From Planctomycetota bacterium (GTDB taxonomy: Bacteria > Planctomycetota > Planctomycetia > Isosphaerales > Isosphaeraceae), in assembly GCA_021818605.1 (NCBI GenBank), contig JAKAUH010000545.1, forward strand, positions 1 through 7,712: a DNA stretch of 7,712 bases. The letters are read 5' to 3'. The notes below the pieces were generated by a model that saw nothing but the letters and a program-made list of their open reading frames with translations, did no database searches and had not been told where the DNA came from. Of this stretch, positions 1-5,210 are shown piece after piece (positions within the stretch are counted from its first letter, which is position 1; the number at the start of each line of letters is the position of its first letter). Position numbers and translations under genes: made by a program.

Positions 1-458
1 AGCCCGGCGAGCTCCTCGTGCAGGACCTGCCGCCAGTCGTCGAGGCCGGCGCTGTTCGCTGTTTCCACTTCGCGATTTGCGCCGGCCCGTCGTTCGCGGG
101 CGCGGCGGCGGACGGCATCCGCCCCGGCCTGGACGGCGATGCGATGGGCGACCTGGCGCAGCCAGCCCCCCAGGGCCTCGTGGCCTCGGATCGACCGGCC
201 CTTGCAGACCAGCACCAGAAACGTCGCCTGGAAGGCATCCTCGGCATCGGCCGGGTTGCGCAGGACCGACCGGCAGACGCCCAGGACCATCCGCCCGTGC
301 CGCTGTACCAAAGCCCCAAACGCCGCGTCGTCCCCGCGGGTCAGGAACCGCTCCAGCAGTTGCGCGTCGGAGAGGGCCGTCGACGTCCCCTCCGCGAACA
401 GGTGCTGCATCTCTCGCAAGGCGCCGCCGCCGCCGCCACCAGTCGGAAAGCTCGTCAT
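1..458 (-). CDS. ECF-type sigma-70 family RNA polymerase sigma factor, N-terminal part (runs off left edge)
   Basis: The reading frame is open from an ATG at 456-458 to the left edge, giving 152 residues with no stop, so the C-terminus (sigma region 4 and any extra domain) is outside the window. ECF sigma factors recruit core RNA polymerase to target promoters in the cytoplasm. Sigma region 2 spans roughly residues 33-115. It holds ALVQRHGRMVLGVCRSVLR (about 49-67), the acidic DAEDAFQATFLVL core-binding helix (71-83), and GGWLRQVAHRIAVQA (97-111) followed by an Arg-rich stretch that fits regions 2.3-2.4. This wording is typical of planctomycete ECF proteins, many of which carry long C-terminal extensions such as WD40 or membrane domains; whether this one does cannot be seen. 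An unusual six-Gly run (residues 7-12) precedes the fold. The start is supported by GGGGAGGG 8 nt upstream. No anti-sigma gene lies on the visible side. The family call is firm; the regulon is unknown. Confidence 0.9.
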   Translation of the reverse strand, partial: MTSFPTGGGGGGALREMQHLFAEGTSTALSDAQLLERFLTRGDDAAFGALVQRHGRMVLGVCRSVLRNPADAEDAFQATFLVLVCKGRSIRGHEALGGWLRQVAHRIAVQAGADAVRRRARERRAGANREVETANSAGLDDWRQVLHEELAG

Positions 459-466
459 GGTCCATG

Positions 467-474
467 CCCTCCCC
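467..474 (-). promoter_or_regulatory. Ribosome binding site of the ECF sigma factor gene
   Basis: On the minus strand GGGGAGGG lies 8 nt before the ATG at 458-456. It decides the start. A second ATG at 466-464, also downstream of this motif, is in a different frame that encodes an Arg run and not the sigma fold. Confidence 0.6.
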
Positions 475-630
475 GGAAGATTCGGACGCTTTCCTCTTCT
501 GAGGGACCTGGACCGTCCGGACAATCAGGTTTCCCGGCGAGGAGTAAGGCTAGCCGTCTCGAGGCCCCGGCGACGGTCCGGCTCGCGCGGAATCCGCGCG
601 ATCCGCGGGCTCGATCCTGTCCAAAAGCCC

Positions 631-658
631 TTGATCGTCGGGCTGAAGGTTGTATGAT
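631..658 (+). promoter_or_regulatory. Sigma70-like promoter of the tRNA-Glu gene
   Basis: A -35-like TTGATC (631-636) and a -10-like TATGAT (653-658, five of six matches to TATAAT) are separated by 16 nt. This AT-rich patch stands out in very GC-rich sequence. Transcription would begin around 664-667, a few nucleotides before the mature tRNA at 674, as expected for a stand-alone tRNA gene. A GATAAT at 656-661 with a 19-nt spacer is a poorer alternative -10. Confidence 0.6.
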
Positions 659-673
659 AATAGGGTCTCAGCC

Positions 674-746
674 GCCCCCATCGTCTAGCGGCCTAGGATA
701 CTTGGTTCTCAGCCAAGGGACCGGGGTTCGAGTCCCCGTGGGGGTG
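674..746 (+). tRNA. tRNA-Glu (anticodon CTC)
   Basis: A complete cloverleaf of 73 nt can be folded by hand. The acceptor strand GCCCCCA (674-680) pairs with TGGGGGT (739-745), the first pair being G-U, and the discriminator is G746. The D-arm begins GTCTAGCGGCCTAGG, as in other bacterial tRNA-Glu. The anticodon stem CTTGG (701-705) pairs with CCAAG (713-717) around loop TTCTCAG, giving anticodon CTC at 708-710, which reads GAG. The T stem CGGGG (722-726) pairs with CCCCG (734-738) around TTCGAGT. CCA is not encoded (CTT follows G746), so it must be added by a CCA-adding enzyme. The gene stands alone, between a divergent sigma factor gene and the convergent sulfatase operon. No convincing T-rich terminator is visible just downstream. 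Confidence 0.97.
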
Positions 747-830
747 CTTTCCCTGCCTGCCATTCCTCGGCGGGAGCCTGGCGACGCCGCCTTCAACCCG
801 CTTTCGCCCGTCCGCCTCGGCGGCTCGATT

Positions 831-2324
831 TCAGGGTTTCGCTCCCTTCGCGGCCGGCTTCCTGGGCCGGCGGGGACGGACCACGTTCGGCAGGGCCGCA
901 CCCGTCTCGCGGTCGAACTCGTCGGGGGTCAATGTCCCGGCCGGCGGGTCGTTGGTCTCCTGTTCCCAGCCCCTCAGCGCGGCTCGCATCCGGGCGAGAT
1001 CGCCGGCGAACTTCGGGTCGCCGGCCAGGTTGACCAGCTCATTCGGGTCGGCATTGACGTCGTAGAGCTCCTCGCGCGGGCGGGGGCTGAGGAAGCAGGC
1101 CCGCTGCGCCGTTGGGAGCGTCCCGGCTCTGTTCATTCGCTGCATGGCCCGGTAAGTCGGGCTGCGGACCGCGTCGGCCGGGGGCGTCAGGGGGAGCGAG
1201 GCGTCGTCGTTGCGGATGTACTTGAACCGCTCGGACCGGACCGCGCGGCCGTGCGCGGCGTAGTCGTGCCAGTTCCGTTCGGCGAAGACCAGTTCGCGGA
1301 CCCTCGCTGTGGGATCGGTCAGCATCGGTCCGAAGTCCTTCCCCTGGAACGTCGGGAGCGGCTCGACCCCGGCGAGCTTCAGGACCGTGGGAGCGATGTC
1401 CACCGTGCTCACCAGCCCGCCGCAGCGGCTGCCCGCCGGGACGTGTCCCGGCCATCGGACCAGGAACGGCGTGGCGATCCCGCTGTCGTAGAGCGTCGTC
1501 TTGCAGCGCGGGAATGGGCGGCCGTTGTCGCTGAGGAACAGGACCAGCGTCTCGCCGGCCACTCCCTGGCGGTCCAGCTCGGCCAGGACCTCGCCGACGT
1601 GATGGTCCAGCCGGCCGATCTCGTCGTAGTAGAGCGCCAGGTCGGCGCGGACCTCGGGCGTGTCGGGCAGATACGGCGGGATCACGGCGTCGGCCGGCGT
1701 GTGGGGTTCGGGGATCGAGTGCGGCTCGTAGTCGCGGTGGGGGTCGAGGGACGCCAGCCAGAGGAAGAACGGCCGGTCACGCGGGCGTTGCTTCAGCACG
1801 GGCACCCACTGGTCGCAGCCAGCCTGCGCCGCGCCGGAGCCGCCGGCCGTCATTCGCTTCGTCGCCCCATTGCGGCCGATCGACGAGAAGCCCGACGGAT
1901 TGGCCTCGCGGACCAGGTCGAACCGGTTCTTCACGGCGGGGCCGAGGTGCCACTTGCCGGCGGCGGCCGTCCAGTAGCCGGCGGCCTTCAGCCGCTCGAC
2001 GAAGGTGATCTGGTCGGCCGGCAGGGGCCAGTGTAGCTCCTCGGCGCCCGTGGCGTGCGGGTAGCGGCCGGTGAGGATGCTGGACCGGCTGGGGCTGCAC
2101 GAGCTGGTCGTGATGAACGCCCGGTCGAACCGCATGCCCTCGCGTGCCAGCCAGTCGATGTTCGGCGTGCGGACCCTGGGGTTCCCGTAGGCTCCGCAAT
2201 CCTCGCGGGCCATGTCGTCGGCGATGATGATGACGACGTTGGGCCTGGGCCGCCGGGTCGGCTCGCCGGCGTGGGCGCCGACCATTGATCCGCCGAGTAG
2301 CAGGATGAGGGCAAGGAGTCTCAT
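831..2324 (-). CDS. Secreted sulfatase, heparan N-sulfatase (SGSH-like) type, formylglycine-dependent
   Basis: The 497-aa product is a predicted exported arylsulfatase-fold hydrolase that removes sulfate from a sugar or other sulfate ester or sulfamate. A type I signal peptide covers residues 1-19 (MRLLALILLLGG..., cleavage likely after AHA). The catalytic motif C76-S-P-S-R80 is followed by SILTGRYP; Cys76 would be oxidised to formylglycine. Other active-site residues visible are D36-D37, K124 and H126 (GKWHLGP), H196 (DPHRDY), D266-N267 (SDNG) and K275. The wording around PYLPDTPEVRADLA, SDNGRPFP and the C-terminal DPNELVNLAGDPKFA and WEQETNDP closely follows human N-sulfoglucosamine sulfohydrolase from memory, so a glucosamine N-sulfatase-like specificity is the best guess; the true substrate is unproven. 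GGAGGA 6 nt before the ATG supports the start. It sits 21 nt downstream of the hydrolase gene, so the two are probably one transcript. The C-terminal 20 residues are Arg/Lys/Pro-rich and probably disordered. No formylglycine-generating enzyme gene is in the window. Confidence 0.93.
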   Translation of the reverse strand: MRLLALILLLGGSMVGAHAGEPTRRPRPNVVIIIADDMAREDCGAYGNPRVRTPNIDWLAREGMRFDRAFITTSSCSPSRSSILTGRYPHATGAEELHWPLPADQITFVERLKAAGYWTAAAGKWHLGPAVKNRFDLVREANPSGFSSIGRNGATKRMTAGGSGAAQAGCDQWVPVLKQRPRDRPFFLWLASLDPHRDYEPHSIPEPHTPADAVIPPYLPDTPEVRADLALYYDEIGRLDHHVGEVLAELDRQGVAGETLVLFLSDNGRPFPRCKTTLYDSGIATPFLVRWPGHVPAGSRCGGLVSTVDIAPTVLKLAGVEPLPTFQGKDFGPMLTDPTARVRELVFAERNWHDYAAHGRAVRSERFKYIRNDDASLPLTPPADAVRSPTYRAMQRMNRAGTLPTAQRACFLSPRPREELYDVNADPNELVNLAGDPKFAGDLARMRAALRGWEQETNDPPAGTLTPDEFDRETGAALPNVVRPRRPRKPAAKGAKP

Positions 2325-2330
2325 CGAGGG

Positions 2331-2336
2331 TCCTCC
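2331..2336 (-). promoter_or_regulatory. Ribosome binding site of the sulfatase gene
   Basis: GGAGGA on the minus strand lies 6 nt before the sulfatase ATG (2324-2322), inside the 21-nt gap after the stop codon of the upstream gene. This independent site indicates translation without coupling. Confidence 0.65.
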
Positions 2337-2345
2337 GATGTCATG

Positions 2346-3422
2346 TCACGACGCGGCGGTGCGGAGCAGCTCGGGGATGAACGCGGTGGGAATCTCGTCG
2401 TGCGGCAGCTCGGTCCGGACGAACAGCGCCCCGGTCCGGCCGAGCGCGGGGCGGATGGTTTTCTCGAGGTTCTCCGCGGTGTGGTCCACGACGAGCGAGG
2501 CGGGGTCGGCGGCGATCGCCTTCGCGATGGCGGCGCGGAGCTCGTCGGCGACCTCCTCGGTCGACGTCCGCGGGCGATACACGCAGACGAACCGCGACGC
2601 GTCGCGGCGCCCGCCGACCAGCCGGTCGGCAGCCTTCCACCGGGCGCAGAACTCGACGAAGCCATCGACCTTGGACCAGTAGGTGCTGTCGAACAGCCAG
2701 AGGTCCGCCGGCACGCCGCGGTCGGGGAGGATCAGGCGGGACACGGCGGCCTGCTCCATCGGCAGGCCCGCGCCCGAGTGCCCGGAGAGATAGACGCGAT
2801 CGAGCGCCGGAACCTTCGCGGCGCCCGGGGCATTCGGGCGGCCGGCGAAGTCGGGCGGAAGGTAGGTGCGGCCGCCGCGATGGTGGAGGGTCGTGAGATG
2901 CCTCAGGCAATCGGCGATCAGCCGGCCCAGGCGATCGGGATCGGCGTACTGCCCGGCGGGCTCCTTCGCCCAGAACGAGCCGGTGGCCAGCGTGCTGTCC
3001 TCGGGCACCAGGACGATCGGCCGCCGGCCTGTCTTCTTCTCCAGCCGGTCGAGGCCGTAGACCAGCGGGGCCGCCGGCTTGCCCGAGGCGCCCTTTTTGG
3101 CCGCCTCGTCACCGGCCGCCCAGTCGGGCACGCGCGGCCGCCCGTTGGCGTCGACCGTGACGTACCCGTTGTGGCCGTGCAGGTAGACCAGCACGCTGCG
3201 ATCGGGCCGCTCGGGAACGTGGCTCCAGACCGCGCGCGCATCTCGCAGCCCCGGCGCCGGTTCCAGCGGCGCCTGTCGGGAATACAGCAGCGCCGTGGCG
3301 TCGTCGATCGCCACGGCGTCGCCATGGGCCTCGGGCGCGGCCGGCTGGGCGGCCCGGAGGATATTCGCGGCGGAAACGCCCGTTCCGATCAGACCGAGGC
3401 GGAGCATCTGGCGGCGGTTCAA
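2346..3422 (-). CDS. Tat-signal alpha/beta-hydrolase-like protein, first gene of the sulfatase operon
   Basis: The 358-aa product begins with a twin-arginine-like leader (N-R-R-Q-M-L-R-L-G at residues 2-10, then a short hydrophobic stretch to about residue 26), which suggests export in folded form. The body looks like an alpha/beta hydrolase. A strand then H82-G-H-N-G86 (VLVYLHGHNG) fits an oxyanion-hole turn. GHSGAG at 214-219 fits a nucleophile elbow with Ser216, although the usual second Gly of G-x-S-x-G is replaced by Ala. D245 (LWLFDSTYW) and H341 (ELPHDEIP) are candidate acid and base of a triad. The substrate is not recognisable; an esterase or deacylase acting beside the sulfatase is inference. 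The start is TTG: an in-frame stop lies a few dozen bases upstream, no ATG occurs between, GGAG sits 9 nt before, and the next ATG (codon 6) would remove the twin arginines. The sulfatase follows after 21 nt. Confidence 0.75.
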   Translation of the reverse strand: MNRRQMLRLGLIGTGVSAANILRAAQPAAPEAHGDAVAIDDATALLYSRQAPLEPAPGLRDARAVWSHVPERPDRSVLVYLHGHNGYVTVDANGRPRVPDWAAGDEAAKKGASGKPAAPLVYGLDRLEKKTGRRPIVLVPEDSTLATGSFWAKEPAGQYADPDRLGRLIADCLRHLTTLHHRGGRTYLPPDFAGRPNAPGAAKVPALDRVYLSGHSGAGLPMEQAAVSRLILPDRGVPADLWLFDSTYWSKVDGFVEFCARWKAADRLVGGRRDASRFVCVYRPRTSTEEVADELRAAIAKAIAADPASLVVDHTAENLEKTIRPALGRTGALFVRTELPHDEIPTAFIPELLRTAAS

Positions 3423-3431
3423 GTGGGAGAT

Positions 3432-3435
3432 CTCC
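3432..3435 (-). promoter_or_regulatory. Ribosome binding site supporting the TTG start of the hydrolase gene
   Basis: GGAG on the minus strand lies 9 nt before the TTG at 3422-3420. Together with the in-frame TGA further upstream and the twin-arginine motif directly after the start, it favours TTG over the internal ATG at codon 6. Confidence 0.45.
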
Positions 3436-3550
3436 GGAATGTCTGGGTGTCTCGATCGGGGGCTGCATCAGAATTGGAAGGGCGAAACGGCTGCCGAGCC
3501 GCGGGGGAAGGCCCGGATGGAGGCTGTCACGCGACAGAGCCTTGCCCTCC

Positions 3551-3580
3551 CAGGAACCCGACCGCATCAGCGGGTTCCTG
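3551..3580 (-). terminator. Perfect 10-bp stem-loop between the lpxA-like gene and the hydrolase-sulfatase operon
   Basis: CAGGAACCCG (3551-3560) pairs perfectly with CGGGTTCCTG (3571-3580) around a 10-nt loop. It starts 3 nt after the lpxA-like stop codon in the direction of that gene, the usual place for a transcription terminator. No T-run follows on the minus strand, so it may end transcription inefficiently, need Rho, or act as a 3'-end stabiliser. A smaller 5-bp stem (CTGTC/GACAG, 3524-3537) lies just beyond it. Confidence 0.5.
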
Positions 3581-3582
3581 TA

Positions 3583-4389
3583 TCAGCCCAGCTTCCGGCG
3601 GTAACGCCCGCGGCCGAGGCTCCCTTCCTGCTGCACCTCGAGGAATTTCAGCAGCTTGAGGACCTCCGGGGTCAGCAGATTTCGATCGTCGAGCTCAGTC
3701 GCTGCCTGGACCAGGCTCTTCCGGACCACGAAGATCAGCCGATGGGCCTCGTTCAGGGCTCCCAGCGATTCGCTGGAGCAGCCCCGGACCTTCAGGTCCT
3801 GGCCGTTGATCCCTCGGACCACCGGCGGGTTTCCCTCGACGCGCATGAAGCAGGGGACATCCCTCGTGATCTTGGAATGCCCGCCGACGTGGCTGCCGGT
3901 GCCGACGGTGACATGCTGGTGGACGCCCACCTTCTGGGCGATCGTCACGTTGGAGCCAACGTGCACGTGTCCGGCGAGCATCGTGTCGATGCCGATCGAG
4001 ACATGGTCGGCGAGCCGGCAATCGTGCGCGACATGCGAACCGTCGTCGAACCGGTTGTGACTGCCGATCCTGGTGAGGCCGTCGCCCTTCTCGGTACCGC
4101 GGTGGATCGTGACCCGGTCGGCGAACCGGTTGTGATCGCCGATCTCCACGCCGCTGGTCGTGTGCTGGACGGAGCTCTCCTGCGGGTCGCCTCCGATGGC
4201 CACGAAGGAACCGATTGTGTTGTATTCGCCGAGACGGACGACCCCCAGCAGGCAAACGTTCCTGCCCAGGCGAGTGCCCCGGCCGATCCGCACCTCGGGA
4301 CCGATGACGCAACCAGGGCCGATTTCAACGTCATCGTGCAAGGAGGCACGTGAATCGACGCAGGCCGACCTGGCGATATGAAGTGGCAT
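3583..4389 (-). CDS. lpxA: LpxA-family acyl-ACP--UDP-N-acetylglucosamine O-acyltransferase-like protein
   Basis: The 268-aa product (classical LpxA is about 262 aa) is a cytoplasmic left-handed beta-helix acyltransferase. In lipid A synthesis LpxA moves an R-3-hydroxyacyl chain from ACP to O-3 of UDP-GlcNAc. Hexapeptide repeats (IGPG, IGRG, LGRN, LGEY, IGDH, IGSH) cover residues about 20-170, followed by a helical C-terminus. Hand alignment to E. coli LpxA places catalytic His125 at H122 (SHVAHDC), with H119, H141, H157-Q158 and TIHRGT also conserved. The chain-length ruler Gly173 is G170, consistent with a long acyl chain. Divergent points: the substrate loop DLKYxGE is replaced by ESSVQHTTSG (K76 becomes S), and R204 becomes V201. 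ATG 4389-4387 is chosen over an upstream in-frame start at 4515: GAGG lies 7 nt before it, it begins directly at the first helix coil, and it matches family length. No lpxB, lpxC, lpxD or fabZ is adjacent. Family is sure; exact substrate less so. Confidence 0.85.
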   Translation of the reverse strand: MPLHIARSACVDSRASLHDDVEIGPGCVIGPEVRIGRGTRLGRNVCLLGVVRLGEYNTIGSFVAIGGDPQESSVQHTTSGVEIGDHNRFADRVTIHRGTEKGDGLTRIGSHNRFDDGSHVAHDCRLADHVSIGIDTMLAGHVHVGSNVTIAQKVGVHQHVTVGTGSHVGGHSKITRDVPCFMRVEGNPPVVRGINGQDLKVRGCSSESLGALNEAHRLIFVVRKSLVQAATELDDRNLLTPEVLKLLKFLEVQQEGSLGRGRYRRKLG

Positions 4390-4396
4390 GAAGCGA

Positions 4397-4400
4397 CCTC
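4397..4400 (-). promoter_or_regulatory. Ribosome binding site deciding the lpxA-like start
   Basis: GAGG on the minus strand lies 7 nt before the ATG at 4389-4387. It supports this start over the 42-codon in-frame extension reaching to 4515, whose residues do not resemble the family. Confidence 0.45.
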
Positions 4401-4615
4401 GGGAGGGTAGGGCGTCGAGTGTCGGCAAGGGCAGAGCAGCGAGGCTGGAAGCAAAGGAGTCTAATCGACCATCGCCTGGCATGCCATCCCGAACCGAACC
4501 CGGCGTGGCTCGCATCGCCCCTGTCCGGAAGCTGGAATGATGGCTCGTCTTCCAAGCCAGGACAGAGGGATCATCTCCAACGGGCTGGTGAGCCTGGCAA
4601 CAACGATTCTCAAGG

Positions 4616-4692
4616 AGTTCAGGCTTTCTCGCCTGACAGGCAGGAACCGTCAGGCTGGAAAGCCTGACCGACTTTCATGCCGGCGTAATACG
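4616..4692. repeat. Dispersed palindromic repeat, copy A
   Basis: Two small hairpins lie in tandem: TCAGGC/GCCTGA (4619-4636, 6-nt loop) and a perfect 8-bp GTCAGGCT/AGCCTGAC (4649-4668, GGAA loop). A tail GACCGACTTTCATGCCG (4666-4682) and then GCGTAATAC follow. The 15-mer AACCGTCAGGCTGGA (4645-4659) recurs exactly at 7288-7302, and the 17-mer tail recurs exactly at 7422-7438. Exact sharing between two unrelated intergenic regions about 2.7 kb apart marks this as a repeat family. No coding content is seen. Confidence 0.8.
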
Positions 4693-5034
4693 GTGGCGAG
4701 AGAGGACACCCGCCGTCGCGGGGTCGTAGCCGGCTTCTTCGCCTCCCCTCGCCCATGATTTTACCACCAGCCGCATTCCTGCAATAGCCCAGGAGGCGCC
4801 GGCCGACGGATGGTCACGGCTTGAGATGGATCGCTGCCGCGTCGCCCTCGCAGCCTTGGGCCAGGAGCGCCGTCGCTCGACTGTGAGCCATCCCACCCCT
4901 TCGAAATAAAGCTCGGCGGGCCGGAATTTGACCGGGCGGACAACGGAGGGCATGCTAGAGGTATGCGGCGCAAACGGGCTCGGGAGGGTTCGCGGTCCGG
5001 GCTAGGCGGCCTGGCGCGGGCGCAGCGTGTCCTG

Positions 5035-5064
5035 AGCGGAGCGGAGCGGAACGGAACAGAGCGG
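5035..5064. repeat. Pentanucleotide tandem repeat, AGCGG x 6 (imperfect)
   Basis: Six consecutive 5-nt units read AGCGG, AGCGG, AGCGG, AACGG, AACAG, AGCGG. It lies in the untranslated region about 150 nt before the start of the secreted-protein gene. The decayed units suggest an old slippage expansion. No function can be assigned. Confidence 0.7.
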
Positions 5065-5210
5065 ACAGACCTCGATTGGACCGACGGGATGGATCGCGCT
5101 TGCGGCGCAACCTGAGACGACACTGCATCGAAGAGCACAAGAGTGACGGTCGAGAGGGATTTACGGGGTCCTGAAGCGTGGGCCCGCCTTCCGACGGGGG
5201 ATCAGCCGCC

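Larger units (their letters stand above)
4390..5210. other. Divergent intergenic region, about 820 nt, no credible gene
   Basis: This gap separates the 5' ends of the lpxA-like gene (minus) and the secreted-protein gene (plus), so it should hold both promoters. No strong promoter pair is visible. TTGACC at 4928-4933 could be a -35 for the plus gene, but the sequence 17 nt on (CATGCT) is a poor -10. Short open frames here on both strands are Arg/Ser/Pro-rich and lack ribosome binding sites or recognisable motifs, so I treat them as non-coding. The identifiable content is a palindromic repeat (4616-4692) and a pentanucleotide tandem repeat (5035-5064). Confidence 0.6.

Noticed and set aside
784..830. 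Terminator of the sulfatase operon
   Set aside because: Only a 4-bp GC stem (CCGC/GCGG around CTCG) is visible and no T-run follows on the minus strand.
18..2036. 672-codon plus-strand open frame
   Set aside because: It runs antisense through the ECF sigma factor gene, straight across the tRNA-Glu and then antisense to the sulfatase. Its translation is Arg/Gly/Pro-rich with no motif. It is a GC-driven shadow.
2343..3659. 438-codon plus-strand open frame opposite the hydrolase gene
   Set aside because: It covers the hydrolase gene in antisense and crosses the intergenic stem-loop. There is no recognisable protein feature, whereas the minus frame has a Tat leader and hydrolase motifs.
4390..4515. 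In-frame 42-residue N-terminal extension of the LpxA-like protein
   Set aside because: The extension is not hexapeptide-like, would make the protein longer than the family, and the ATG at 4389 has its own GAGG at good spacing.
4928..4956. Promoter for the secreted-protein gene (TTGACC with a 17-nt spacer)
   Set aside because: The -35 is good but the -10 position reads CATGCT, which matches the consensus poorly, and it lies about 250 nt before the start codon.
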